From: Cereibacter johrii
Lineage (GTDB): Bacteria; Pseudomonadota; Alphaproteobacteria; Rhodobacterales; Rhodobacteraceae
Direction of reading: 5' to 3'
DNA length: 63,647 bases
NCBI RefSeq assembly: GCF_001720585.1
Contig: NZ_MABH01000051.1
Span: forward strand, 1-63,647
Positions 39,508 to 49,301 of the stretch are shown one piece after another (within the stretch, counting starts at the first letter, position 1; each line of letters begins with the position of its first letter). Made by a program: the position numbers and the translations under genes. A model generated the notes under the pieces. The model made no database searches, was not told the origin of the DNA, and saw only the letters and a program-made list of their open reading frames with translations.

Positions 39508-40008
39508 GTACCCCTCGCATCCCGATTTTCAAAGGTTAACCGCAGAGGAACTCCGAAGAAAAGGGGGTATCATTCCAGGACCGGTATCACGCGGAAGGGC
39601 TTAATAATACCACACGGACTAACGGCCCGACGACGTCGTCCTGCATGTTGTGCTGTCGCAGCTACGCAGGACAACCTCAGGGACGAGACTAGGCAGCATT
39701 GCGTGGGATCCATCGGTGGTTCAGGGCCGGATGCATCGCTTTGTCACGCTCCCTGGTATGGAGGCGTGAAGCCGGCTCTCCTGGCCTGCGGCCCAATGTC
39801 GCAAAACGCAGAGCGTGACGTGCGCGCCGCAGTATTTTTCGGCCCATCGCCTGCACGCTGGATCATCACTCTCAGTCGGCCGCCCGGCGAAGCCTTCACC
39901 AGTGGCGGTTACTGGATCGCACTGCGGCTATCGTTTGCCCGTGGCAAATGCTCGGTCAATGGTGTAGGATTCTCATGATACTAGTGAAGTTGCTTTGCGC
40001 GAGGGAAC
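39508..40008. other. 501-base region between divergent sduA and the DUF3010 operon
   Basis: It holds the promoter regions of both transcripts and one open frame (39703-39978) without a recognisable domain. I see no repeat or RNA gene. A GAGGGA ribosome site lies just before the ATG at 40009. Confidence 0.4.
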
Positions 40009-40437
40009 ATGCGGGTCTGTGGTGTTCACATCTCGGGAAGCACGGCCAATCTTGCGGTCGTGTCGCCGGATGACGCGGGCGGGATTGCATATCATCCATG
40101 TCACACCCGGAAGATCATACTAGAGGATGAGAAGTCTGGCGATTCACTGAAGGCGTTCCTCCATGCAATTACTGCGTTCGCTCACGAGAACCAAGTCGAC
40201 AGCTTTTGCATAAAGCAGCGCCCGTCTGGCGGTCACCGAGGCGCTGGCGGGCCTTCCTTCAAAGTTGAAGCTCTGGTGCAATTAGTCCCTGACGTTCCCA
40301 GCTACTTTGCGAATCCGGTCGCACTTTCGAAGTTTGCAAAAACTAACGTCGCTGGACTACCAATCGGTCTGCAAGGCTATCTTGTAGACGCATATCGCTG
40401 CGGCGCTTTCCAGCTAAAGAAGCTCGGAGTGATCTAA
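40009..40437 (+). CDS. DUF3010-like protein
   Basis: This 142-aa protein starts MRVCGVHISGSTANLAVVSP and contains SFCIKQRPSGGHRGAGGPSF, then KVEALVQLVPDVPSYFANPV. This pattern fits the DUF3010 family, which looks like an RNase H-type fold with a first-strand Gly and a KxR core. No function is established for the family. It ends one base inside the start of the kinase gene, so the two are translated together. GC is lower than in flanking core genes. Confidence 0.65.
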   Translation: MRVCGVHISGSTANLAVVSPDDAGGIAYHPCHTRKIILEDEKSGDSLKAFLHAITAFAHENQVDSFCIKQRPSGGHRGAGGPSFKVEALVQLVPDVPSYFANPVALSKFAKTNVAGLPIGLQGYLVDAYRCGAFQLKKLGVI

Positions 40438-41522
40438 TGCCGTACGACATCGCGGCGTTGCCCGCCAACTTGCAACCGACAGCGGCCCGGTTGAGCGACA
40501 GCATCACCTTCGTGGAGAGCATCGCAAAGGGAGCAAACGGCTACGTTCTGATCGGCCACCAAGCGCTGTTAGACCGAATGGTCGTAGTTAAATTTTACTA
40601 TTGGGGCGATGGTGTTCATATCGAGCCAGCAATGCTGGCCCGCTTGGAATCGCGCCATGTCCTTAAAGTCGATCACGCCGAGGCAATAGACAAGAACGAT
40701 GCCTTTTTTATTACGCGCTACTGTTCTGCCGGCGACTTAGATGACGAATTAGCGAGCCGATCTTTCGGGCCTGTAGAAGCAATAGACGCTCTTCTTCAGA
40801 TCGGCTCTGGGGTGAGCTATTTGCATGGCGAGGGATACCTTCACCGCGACCTCAAGCCATCCAATTTGTTCGTGACCGACGATGGCACGAGGGTAATCGG
40901 CGACTTTGGTTCTGTGGTGCAGATCGGCGACGATGATTTTGCCAACAGCCTCTCCAAGCATTCCATTATCTATCGACCGCCCGAAGACTTCTTGGGTAAC
41001 CGGTTCTACAGGCAAGGGGATATCTATCAACTTGGAATGATCCTGTATCAGATACTTGGAGGTGGGCTCCCCTATGATCTCGAGAATTGGGTAACACCAC
41101 AGCAGTCTGCTCATGGAGCGACCTTGGACGAGGTCGACAGAGAGATCTATTTCAATTCGTTGATTGAAGCGCGAGTCTGCAGGGGCAAAGTCCTGCAGTT
41201 GGACACTCTGCCGGACTACGTTCCCAATACTTTAAAGCGCGTTATTCGTACGGCATCTCATGTAAATATGGACCGCCGCTATCCGACGACGGCTGACCTC
41301 CTCGCGGCCCTAAACAACTTAAGGCGGCGCATTTTTGACTGGCGGATCGACGGCGGCGTTCTGACGCTACGCGACCGCGATCGCAAATACCGGATTTTAC
41401 CTCGCGGCTGCCAGTTTCACGTTGAAAAGCAGATTGGCGCAGGGTGGCGCCGTCAACACGAACTGACTTTTAATATAAGGGCGGATGCGATCGCCCGTGT
41501 GGAAGACACTATTCGTAAGTAG
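40437..41522 (+). CDS. serine/threonine protein kinase
   Basis: This 361-aa eukaryote-like kinase has no membrane segment. Visible are a Gly-rich loop IAKGANGYV (29-37), catalytic Lys 52 in VVVKFYYWG, the HRDLKPSN loop (136-143), DFG at 156-158 and an APE-like YRPPEDF segment after the activation loop. The lobe ends near residue 300, followed by a 60-residue C-terminal beta-rich domain. It overlaps the DUF3010-like gene by one base and is followed by a small ORF. Kinases appear in several abortive-infection systems (Stk2, BREX-associated), so a signalling role in defence is plausible. Confidence 0.9.
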   Translation: MPYDIAALPANLQPTAARLSDSITFVESIAKGANGYVLIGHQALLDRMVVVKFYYWGDGVHIEPAMLARLESRHVLKVDHAEAIDKNDAFFITRYCSAGDLDDELASRSFGPVEAIDALLQIGSGVSYLHGEGYLHRDLKPSNLFVTDDGTRVIGDFGSVVQIGDDDFANSLSKHSIIYRPPEDFLGNRFYRQGDIYQLGMILYQILGGGLPYDLENWVTPQQSAHGATLDEVDREIYFNSLIEARVCRGKVLQLDTLPDYVPNTLKRVIRTASHVNMDRRYPTTADLLAALNNLRRRIFDWRIDGGVLTLRDRDRKYRILPRGCQFHVEKQIGAGWRRQHELTFNIRADAIARVEDTIRK

Positions 41523-41535
41523 GTGAGGGGTTTGA

Positions 41536-41790
41536 GTGGCGGCTGCAGTCGTGCTCCCAATGCTGTACTTTTACACGCTGCGTAACTACCTAAAGTCCGG
41601 CGATATCAAAGCATCTCAAAAGCTTTCGGCCGAGCAGGGGGCCCGAGCAGAAGGACTAAGAAGGCGGGTTTCGGACGAATTGTTGGACGACTTCACCATG
41701 TCTTTCGAAAAGCTCTGGGCTGCGGAAGAGTACATCAAGGACATGCCTACTGAGGACAGAAAAGGTTTGGGCCGAGAGGCTCCAGAATGA
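41536..41790 (+). CDS. small protein after the kinase
   Basis: This 84-aa protein starts with GTG (GAGGGG five bases before) 13 bases after the kinase stop. It begins with a short hydrophobic stretch (MAAAVVLPMLYFYTLRNYL) that could anchor it to the membrane, then a charged helical region (KLSAEQGARAEGLRRRVSDE). I do not recognise a family. Its spacing makes it the third gene of the DUF3010-kinase operon. Confidence 0.6.
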   Translation: MAAAVVLPMLYFYTLRNYLKSGDIKASQKLSAEQGARAEGLRRRVSDELLDDFTMSFEKLWAAEEYIKDMPTEDRKGLGREAPE

Positions 41791-42023
41791 AGCGGATAGT
41801 GATTCTGGCTTGTTCCAAGGCTAGAAATTTTTCAGCTACGTGTCGCCTTGCCGAATTGACACAAAGGGCGGTTTTTCAGAAGTATTGGCAGACCTCGGAG
41901 CGAAATGGAGTGATAGAATAGCTGGGAGTGCACACAATGAACTCGTTTGTACGAGTGCTGGTGATTGAACGGACCCGCGATAGTCTAATCCACTGATGAA
42001 GTAAATGGTACCGGCGGAGGCGA

Positions 42024-42917
42024 ATGATGGGCGATGACCAAGATGCACGTACAACTGCGGGCAGCTTCGAGCAGCGGCTAAACCGGCTGGACGAGGCAAT
42101 CGATCGCTTGCAACCACGAGCAAACCGATGGCAGCAAAATTTTGACTGGGGCGCTAAAAATTTCTTCGTCTTTTCGGCAGTAGCGGGCGCCGTTGGTACG
42201 GTCGTTCTAGGTCTTTGGGGCGGCGGAAAGCTATACATACAAACACAAGATCTAATCGACCGCACCGATCGAAGGATATCGGCAATCGTTGGAGCCAGTC
42301 AACCAGACACTGCGAGTGTCTTCGGCCTCGTAGGTCCAGAAGATAGAACAATTCGCTATAGCGCCAGTCTTGAGCCCGCGCGTATAGGGAGGCAGACTTA
42401 TTATCGCTTATTTCTACAGGCACGTCTTCGGGTTTCAATAACCGGTGAGCCGGGAACGATAACAGGTTACTATGTATACCTTGAAGGCAAGATGCTGGAT
42501 GCAGCGGCGCTCGGATTTGACGGCCAACCGGATGAATTAATTAAGCTGTCCTGGGGTTCACCGTTTGGTGAAAATTATAGTGAGAGCGAAGCTGAAATTA
42601 TTACGAGTAAATCGAGCGGAACCATAGGGGTCTCTTGGTCAATATCTTTGAAAGACTGCAATCGGGCGCTGGAGGTTCTTGAAAAATTAACATCCTCCGA
42701 AGAGGAGGAAATGGGGAAAACATGGATCGTCCCGGTATTTCGTTATATCGAAGATGCGCCGGAATTTCGCGGCTTCAACAACCAGATTGTGCGAGGCGCA
42801 GTTTTTGATTGTTATGACGAAGGTGTGGGCCAAGAATTTCAGTCTTCATTTGAGGACTCAAGTGAATTGGAGAGCACAAGCGTAATCGATGACGTCAAAA
42901 AGCCGAGTACCAAATAG
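42024..42917 (+). CDS. single-TM protein of unknown function
   Basis: This 297-aa protein has an N-terminal coiled-coil segment (QRLNRLDEAIDRLQPRANRW), one membrane helix at about residues 46-66 (NFFVFSAVAGAVGTVVLGLW) and a large soluble C-terminal domain rich in beta strands. CGGAGG precedes the ATG; the next codon is also ATG. GC is about as low as in the kinase operon, 233 bases away, so it may belong to the same acquired block. No family is recognised. Confidence 0.65.
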   Translation: MMGDDQDARTTAGSFEQRLNRLDEAIDRLQPRANRWQQNFDWGAKNFFVFSAVAGAVGTVVLGLWGGGKLYIQTQDLIDRTDRRISAIVGASQPDTASVFGLVGPEDRTIRYSASLEPARIGRQTYYRLFLQARLRVSITGEPGTITGYYVYLEGKMLDAAALGFDGQPDELIKLSWGSPFGENYSESEAEIITSKSSGTIGVSWSISLKDCNRALEVLEKLTSSEEEEMGKTWIVPVFRYIEDAPEFRGFNNQIVRGAVFDCYDEGVGQEFQSSFEDSSELESTSVIDDVKKPSTK

Positions 42918-43463
42918 TTGAATTACCCACCACTGCATTTGATCGTTGACCATGAACATTCCCGAACGAAACGCTGGCGCCGGTGAGGCGATATCCAGCC
43001 TTCAGGCTTTGCTATGCCTGTCAAAACGACGTTTTTTTCTCCTGAACTGAAGGCGGCCTTGGGATTGCGACCTGGAGAGTCAGAACCACGGTCCTTCTCC
43101 CTTTGAAAGGGCTGCGAGACGCACGAACGGCAGCAATGCGGAAGCTGCGCCGAAGCGCGGAGACTGTCCGTGAACGGCAGGCCTGGGGTCAGCTGCATCT
43201 GTCGCGCACGGCGCGTATACCAATTCGGGAGGTCCGCTCCCTGCGCTTCGCCCCCGTTCGCGGTGTGGAACCGAGTGTCCGGTATCGCTGGTTTCTGCCA
43301 CCACCTGTCCCGCTGTCGTCAGACCGCTTTCCGCCGTCAATGCCCGGGTTCTGGTCGGTGCCGCGTGGTGTGCGTCCGCGAATGGGTTGACTTCCGCTTT
43401 TCGAGCGGCTCCTTGCCCAAGGGGTAGGCCGGAAGATGGTTCGCAACTCAGGCGTTGCGTGTT
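42918..43463. other. 546-base region downstream of the AIPR gene
   Basis: Three overlapping short frames (43103-43467) lie here on opposite strands without recognisable domains; the - strand ones would read on from the AIPR stop. The segment with GAAGCTGCGCCGAAGCGCGG and repeated GAACGGCAG resembles degenerate intergenic sequence. No terminator with T-run is evident. Confidence 0.35.
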
Positions 43464-45608
43464 TCATTCGGTAACCTGCGCATCAGCTGCTCGAGCCTTG
43501 CTGAGCGGGGCGCATTGGGCATCGCTATGGCCTTGCCCGTCGCCAAAGCCCATGGTGCGCAGTCGCGAAAGAGCGTCGAGCGCGTGGTGCGATTGCAGGT
43601 CGGTGGGAAGCCGACGCGGCATGGACGCGCAGATACCGAGGATCTGCTGATCCTTCGGTGTAAGGCGTTTCCGCTCGCACCCCCACGCGAGGACTTCCTG
43701 CCAGAATTTTGCGCCCAGCGTCACGACTTCCGACTGGGCGTTGATTCCCTCGGTCATGGCCTTCTTTGCCTTCTCGTCCCGTTTTGCCACACGCGCCGAG
43801 TCCAGCAATATCAGGCAGGTCTCAAAGTCATCATCATGGTTCAGCGTCCGGGCCTTGATCCCGTTCCAGCAGGCTTGCTGCTTCGCCCATTCCGACATGT
43901 TGCGGACACCAGCCGGGGGATGGGTAATGACGTCGTGTGCTTCTGCCGCGGCCAGAAGCAGGGCCCGCCGAAGTGGGTCGGGAACGGACTGCCGCCGCCA
44001 GATCGCGTCCAGGTCGAGGACCTGCTTTTCGCCGTTGGCATCGTGAAACACCTTCGCCATGGCGTAGGTGACGATGTTGGCGCGATAGCCGCCCTCGTAC
44101 CACGGCTGCTTCGGAACCTCGGTCTCGAGCCATCGAAACAGGATCGCCTTCGAGATCAGCCGCTTGTACCAGAGCTCGTCGTACCTGGCGTCGCTCCTGG
44201 ACCATGCTTCGCCGATGTCCTTGGCGAATTCGGCGAAGTTCTTCTGGGCGCCACGCGAGACGATGTGCGGCTGGCCGGCCGCCGAGAACTCGAACTTGGC
44301 GAGATCGGTCTTGCTGAAGAGCTGCGACTTCGGAAACTCCAGATCGAACTTCTTCTGCTGGGCTGGTGTCAGGCGCGCGCGGGCGTTGATGAACTGCCCT
44401 CGTGACCGTTCGTAGAACCACTTGGTGTCATGGCGTTCCCCCTCCCGCGCGGTGAAGATCACGTTGCGCGAGAACTGCTCCATCCGGATGTGGAACGGAT
44501 GGTTCGAGAAGAAATCGGCCGCATTCACCTTGTTTTGCGTATTGGCGTATTCCGAGATCTTTGGCACGATGTCCTCCGAGCGGTCGGGTGGGACGACCGT
44601 CAGTTTCATCTGCACGAAGACGTGGGGGAGCTGATCCCTGGCAGACTTCAGCCCCGCATGGATCGACCCCGTCGTCTGGGCCCCGTTGACGATCTGCAGA
44701 TTGCTTATCGAGTCAATGGCCAAACCGTCATTCGTCCGTACGCACGACACGGCGTCGGCCGTTGCCGACAGCCCATTGTTGTAGGGAAAGAAGAGTTCGG
44801 GCTCATCCTTGATTGTCTTCTGGATGCCCTTGTTGGTCTTGGCTCGTGCCTGCAGGAACGAACGGACATTGGCCTCGAGAAGGCGGGCGCCCCACCTGTC
44901 GTAGACTGCGGCCAATTGCTCGCCCGGCACGATCAGCAGATAGCTTTCAAGAGCCGCACCGTTTTGCGATGCCTTCAGCGCTGGGAGGGGTGCCCCGAAA
45001 TCCCGCGCAAAATGGATGACCACGTCCTCACGAGCCTGTCCCGAACGGTCGAAACGTTCGAAGCGGGCCAGATCCCAGACCGACCAGGTGATCGGCACAT
45101 CGCCGATGTCCGCCAGTTTCACCGTATCGTCGCGGCCGATGTATTGCCGGTTGGAAACAAGGATCAGCTTGACCTTCGTGACCTGCGACCAGGTCGTGAT
45201 GATCAGGTCCGAGACCTGGAAGGCCGGGTTTGCCTCGTTCAGGGAGTCCCGGAATTCCTCAGTCCTTGCCTTCTTCAGAAAGCGGATCAGGGGGTTCAGG
45301 ATCCGGGGTACATCCTGCTTGCCGAAGGTCTGCACCTTGTCGCTGTCGGCGAAGTCGCAGACGATCAGCCCCAGCACGCCCTCGCTGTCGCGAGGGTCGC
45401 CAGCATAGCCGTCGATCCTCAGTCGTTGGCCTCCGTCCAGTCCGGCGGGGCAGTAGAAGGAAGGGTGCGCCACATCAATTTCACCGGCCTCGCTCAGCCG
45501 CTCGGCCATCCGATCGAAGAAGGCCTCCACAGGAAAGATGCCACTGGTATCCGCCTCACGGCGAATATCGGCCATGAGGTTCTGATGATATTCTTCGAGT
45601 TCGCTCAA
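43464..45608 (-). CDS. AIPR family protein (abortive infection phage resistance)
   Basis: This 714-aa protein matches the AIPR family (PF10592 type), with LFFPYNNGLSATADAVSCVR and LQIVNGAQTTGSIHAG as the two best markers, then VFVQMKLTVVP, YANTQNKVNAADFFSNHPFH and a C-terminal helical part. AIPR proteins occur in abortive-infection and restriction-type loci; I know of no fixed biochemical activity. It is the last gene of the - strand cluster and overlaps the DUF4420 gene by four bases. GC is moderately lower than in core genes. Confidence 0.9.
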   Translation of the reverse strand: MSELEEYHQNLMADIRREADTSGIFPVEAFFDRMAERLSEAGEIDVAHPSFYCPAGLDGGQRLRIDGYAGDPRDSEGVLGLIVCDFADSDKVQTFGKQDVPRILNPLIRFLKKARTEEFRDSLNEANPAFQVSDLIITTWSQVTKVKLILVSNRQYIGRDDTVKLADIGDVPITWSVWDLARFERFDRSGQAREDVVIHFARDFGAPLPALKASQNGAALESYLLIVPGEQLAAVYDRWGARLLEANVRSFLQARAKTNKGIQKTIKDEPELFFPYNNGLSATADAVSCVRTNDGLAIDSISNLQIVNGAQTTGSIHAGLKSARDQLPHVFVQMKLTVVPPDRSEDIVPKISEYANTQNKVNAADFFSNHPFHIRMEQFSRNVIFTAREGERHDTKWFYERSRGQFINARARLTPAQQKKFDLEFPKSQLFSKTDLAKFEFSAAGQPHIVSRGAQKNFAEFAKDIGEAWSRSDARYDELWYKRLISKAILFRWLETEVPKQPWYEGGYRANIVTYAMAKVFHDANGEKQVLDLDAIWRRQSVPDPLRRALLLAAAEAHDVITHPPAGVRNMSEWAKQQACWNGIKARTLNHDDDFETCLILLDSARVAKRDEKAKKAMTEGINAQSEVVTLGAKFWQEVLAWGCERKRLTPKDQQILGICASMPRRLPTDLQSHHALDALSRLRTMGFGDGQGHSDAQCAPLSKARAADAQVTE

Positions 45609-46579
45609 GGCTGGACCTCCTCGATCAGGTTTTCCAGCACGTCGTCCCAGTCGGCCCGAAACGGGTTACAGGCAGACAATGCGAGGGAATAGGATACCGA
45701 GGACACGCCAAGTGGCACCGGAGCAGAGATTCGGGGAAAGTCCTCGGTCACGGCATGGAAGTGAGGGGCAGACACGATCCAGCGCCAGGCCGAATAGTCG
45801 TGCAGGACGTCGTAACCCGCGTCGGCCAAATGCAGGTCCCACTCCATGATGGCCGAAGGCTCGGTCCGCTCCAGAAGCTCGGTGACCTCCGAGACGTGCT
45901 CAGTCAGGGTACGACCGTGTGGCGGTTGCACCTTGTCGACGGCAAGCCCCGCCAGCCACAGACGCCGATCCGGCACATCAGCAAGCTGGTGCTCATTCGA
46001 GATCTTCACGAACGGCTGGGAGGCCCCGCGTCGTGCCTTGACCTCGATGCAGTCGGCCTCGAGCTCGAAATCCTTCGGCGCACCTGAAGGTCCTGTCCAT
46101 GCAGTGAGCGCCGGTTTGGCACCGCGCCTATCGATCAGCAATTTCAGAACCTCGATCTCGCCGATCAGGCCCTTCTGGGCTTCTTCCGACAGCACTTCGA
46201 GCTTTCCGCCGCGCAGAAGGTAGTGCCACCTGAAGGTGCGTCCTATGGCGCGTTCAAGGGCCTCTGCCTCGGTTTCGGCAAGCTCGCCTGCCGCCATTAC
46301 ATCGCGGCAGAGGGTCTCGAACAGTTCAAGCTGGGCATTGTCCTTGAGTCGAATGTAGAGGATCGGGCCACCCGGCAATGTCTGGAACCGGATTTCGAGG
46401 TTACGGAGCTTCGGCAGGTCTGGCGTCGGCTTAGGCAGCTCGGCCAATTGCAGCACAAGTGCTACATCGGCGCGTGGCATGACTGCCCAGAACCAGTTCC
46501 ACCGAGCCGAGGCCGAAACCCGGCGCGTGTCGACCTTTCCGACCTCGAGGCCGGCCCACGGCGTGTCATTCGGTATCAC
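45605..46579 (-). CDS. PD-(D/E)XK family protein (DUF4420)
   Basis: This 324-aa protein matches the DUF4420 putative nuclease family. A helix with E141 (GLIGEIEVLKLL), D170 in PKDFELEAD and the E179-V-K181 pair in CIEVKAR form the PD-(D/E)XK core. The conserved HQLADVPDRRLWLAGL block follows. It lies between the Z1 and AIPR genes with overlaps of 14 and 4 bases, so it is translated as part of the cluster and probably supplies the DNA-cleaving activity. Confidence 0.85.
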   Translation of the reverse strand: MIPNDTPWAGLEVGKVDTRRVSASARWNWFWAVMPRADVALVLQLAELPKPTPDLPKLRNLEIRFQTLPGGPILYIRLKDNAQLELFETLCRDVMAAGELAETEAEALERAIGRTFRWHYLLRGGKLEVLSEEAQKGLIGEIEVLKLLIDRRGAKPALTAWTGPSGAPKDFELEADCIEVKARRGASQPFVKISNEHQLADVPDRRLWLAGLAVDKVQPPHGRTLTEHVSEVTELLERTEPSAIMEWDLHLADAGYDVLHDYSAWRWIVSAPHFHAVTEDFPRISAPVPLGVSSVSYSLALSACNPFRADWDDVLENLIEEVQP

Positions 46580-49301
46580 CGAGAGCCTCCTCCTCGATTT
46601 CTTCCTCGCCGAACATCTCGCGCATGCGGATGGTGTTGACGATGTATTCCACTGTGCCGCCCTGCACGTCGGACGGCGGGAAGCAGATGCTCCACGCGAG
46701 GACCAGTCCGGGCGACTTTGCCTTCAGGTCTTCCGGGACCACCGGTTCGACAAATCGGAGGATGATCAACGGGCGGCGCCCCGGTATCTCGCAGAAGATT
46801 CGTGGCGGAAGGGTTTCCGGTACGGGCTTGCCGTCACGAATCCGCTCTGAGCGAAAGGCACTGGTGGCTGCGTCGATTTGCTCCTTGGTCAGCCCGACAC
46901 GCTCGTCGCCGGGCGAACCGACGCGTCTGCTGGTGCCGCTGATGGCGAGGACGCCTTGGCGCAGATCCGGCTCACCGACCGATCGGCCGAACGCCCGCAT
47001 GTCGATGCCGGACAGATCAGCGGGTGTAGCATCTGCCTTCTGTGCGCTGGCGAAGAGGACGTCCCAATCCTTGAGCTCGCTTTCGGCGCGCGCATCAATG
47101 TAGTCTGCCATTAGCCTCGGATCAGTGAGGGGATCAGAGGCATCGGCGCGGAAGGCCCGAAGGAAATTGCGGATCAGGCCAACGGAGACCCCGCTGAAGA
47201 GGGTTCCACGAGACGGGTGTTGCGGTGCCGGCCCACTGGCCTTTATTGCCACCGCCAGCGCCTGCCCGGCCTGTCGGTTGCGGTCCAGTTGATCGCGATC
47301 CGTGCGGATGCGTGTCGTTTCGACCAGCTTTCCTGCCAAGCCGACCTTCATCGGGAACTCGCGTCCCGTACCCATCTTGTTTCGCGCCGTCACGATCAGC
47401 GATTCCGGATGGCTCCGCACGGCCAGACCGAACTGCTCTGGCGTGGCCTTGGCCAGTTCCATGCGCTTGAGCTGCGTCTGCAGGTCGTCCATCGCCTCGT
47501 GGATATGGGCATACCAGCCGACACCATCGGCAGGGATCCAGACCCTGCACAGATCCTCGTAGCCCGGCCGATAGCCGAACCACCGGCCCATCTGCATGAG
47601 CGTGTCATACATCATGGAGTTCCGCAGGAAGTAGCTGATCGTCAGCCCTTCCAGCGTCAGGCCGCGCGAGAGGGAGAAGCCGCCTACGGCGATCACCGTC
47701 ACGCCATGTTCCCCGGCCTGGTCATAATCGAGCGGCTGCGACCGCTTCGACGCGTTGACTTCGATTACACGCGCGGCAATCAGAACCTCGTGCAGGCGAG
47801 CCTGGACGGTGGGCCAGTCCGCGCCCTCGGCGTCGGCGAACTCGCTCTCCCAGACAGCATGCAGCGCAGCGATCTCCGGGTTTCGCAGCGCGGCGCGACC
47901 TTTCGCGCCATCTACCGCGACCGCGTCGCGCATCCGGTCGACCACATCGGCCACCCGCGATCGCAACCGTCCCTGGACATCGGTGAAGCGCGAGGCGTTG
48001 ACCAGCATCGAGGCATGCGCGGCCTGCTGACCCCTCGCATTCCGGATCGCCCTCGCGACGATGAACGCGCGCACCGCCCGGATCAGGCTTCCCGGCAGCA
48101 CTTCGACCGGATGGTCGATCTGGTGCTTCATCGGCAGGATGTCCTCGTTGTCGTCGATTAGGCGGACATGCCGATCACGAGCATCGAGGAACACCTTCTG
48201 TGCCCCGAAATAGTTCGACGGCGTGTCGAGGCCGATGATGAAGTGCCGCGGGAACAGGTCCTGCTTCAGCGTCTCGTCGTCGGTGTCCGGGTCGATGAAG
48301 ATGTTGGCGAAGGGCGTCGCCGTATAGCCGACATAGCAGCTGCGGTGGAACAGAGAGAGCAGCTCGCGGATCTGGCCATTGATGCGGGTCACCTCGTCGC
48401 GCGCATAGGCCGTGTTGATCGAGGCATTGTCAGCCTCGTCATCGATCAGCAGCATGGGCTGGCTGACCATCTGCGTGCTCTGGTGGACGGAGTGCTCCTT
48501 CAGCCATTCCAGCAAATTCTTGAGGGTGCTGGAGTTCTTCTTGATTACCAGGACCACGGGGACGTTGATCTGACCAAGTTGCGCGGTGAAGGTCGTTGCG
48601 GTCGATTTGTTGAAATCGCGCAGGGTGTTGGTCAGGGATACCGGGAACTCCCGCTGGTCAAAAGTTCCAACACCTATGATCTTCTGCCGCTGCGCCTTGT
48701 TGGCATGGGCCAGCCGCCCAGTATCCCGGCCGATGAAGCCCTCGTCAATGCGGGCCTGGGTCTGGTTGCGCAGGTTGTTGTGAATGCCAGCGATCACCAC
48801 GATCAAACGATAACCCGCATCGGCCGCCTTGCAGATCAGCCCTGTATAGTTGGCGGTCTTGCCGCTTTGTACATGGCCCACGACCATGCCGCGGCGGCTC
48901 CAGGGGCTCAGGTTGCGAGGATCGCCAAGGCGATCCAGTACACGATCCGTCACCTCGTCCGTGGCGTCGATCACTGACTTCGGCAGCCCCTTCAGGTTCA
49001 GGAGCTTGCGATACCGGCCCCAGTAGAAGTCGCCGATCTCGCCGTTGATCCGGGCGTCATGCAACCAGGGGCGAAAATCCTCCGCATCCACGATGGCGCC
49101 GAAGCCCATGCTGATGCCGTACTTTTCCTCAATCAGGCGCGCGAGATCCTCGGCGTCGTCATCTTCGATCTGGTCCGTGAACATGGGCATGACACGAAGC
49201 TGGGCGATGATCTCCCGGATCGACTGTGCCGTATGGGGGCCGGGCTGAGATGCCATGTACATGGACGTCATGCCTTCGAGGCTGCTCAGGATCTGCTTCA
49301 C
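46566..49301 (-). CDS. Z1 domain ATPase
   Basis: This 911-aa SF2-like ATPase has Walker A GHVQSGKT (142-149), a Walker B-like LLIDDEADNASI (DDEAD at 287-291), then GYTATPFANIFIDP and the Z1-specific IAVGGFSLSRGLTLEGLTIS, with the Arg-finger-like MGRWFGYRPGYEDLC. The GTG start at 49301 overlaps the GHKL stop as GTGA; the frame is open further upstream (to 49676) but that is the shadow of the preceding gene. Z1 proteins are found with GHKL ATPases in restriction-type clusters, as here. Confidence 0.93.
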   Translation of the reverse strand: MKQILSSLEGMTSMYMASQPGPHTAQSIREIIAQLRVMPMFTDQIEDDDAEDLARLIEEKYGISMGFGAIVDAEDFRPWLHDARINGEIGDFYWGRYRKLLNLKGLPKSVIDATDEVTDRVLDRLGDPRNLSPWSRRGMVVGHVQSGKTANYTGLICKAADAGYRLIVVIAGIHNNLRNQTQARIDEGFIGRDTGRLAHANKAQRQKIIGVGTFDQREFPVSLTNTLRDFNKSTATTFTAQLGQINVPVVLVIKKNSSTLKNLLEWLKEHSVHQSTQMVSQPMLLIDDEADNASINTAYARDEVTRINGQIRELLSLFHRSCYVGYTATPFANIFIDPDTDDETLKQDLFPRHFIIGLDTPSNYFGAQKVFLDARDRHVRLIDDNEDILPMKHQIDHPVEVLPGSLIRAVRAFIVARAIRNARGQQAAHASMLVNASRFTDVQGRLRSRVADVVDRMRDAVAVDGAKGRAALRNPEIAALHAVWESEFADAEGADWPTVQARLHEVLIAARVIEVNASKRSQPLDYDQAGEHGVTVIAVGGFSLSRGLTLEGLTISYFLRNSMMYDTLMQMGRWFGYRPGYEDLCRVWIPADGVGWYAHIHEAMDDLQTQLKRMELAKATPEQFGLAVRSHPESLIVTARNKMGTGREFPMKVGLAGKLVETTRIRTDRDQLDRNRQAGQALAVAIKASGPAPQHPSRGTLFSGVSVGLIRNFLRAFRADASDPLTDPRLMADYIDARAESELKDWDVLFASAQKADATPADLSGIDMRAFGRSVGEPDLRQGVLAISGTSRRVGSPGDERVGLTKEQIDAATSAFRSERIRDGKPVPETLPPRIFCEIPGRRPLIILRFVEPVVPEDLKAKSPGLVLAWSICFPPSDVQGGTVEYIVNTIRMREMFGEEEIEEEALGDTE

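Noticed and set aside
39703-39978. 91-codon frame before the DUF3010 gene
   Set aside because: No conserved pattern or ribosome site, so not supported.
43103-43467. Short frames downstream of the AIPR gene
   Set aside because: Opposed overlapping frames with no domain; likely intergenic.
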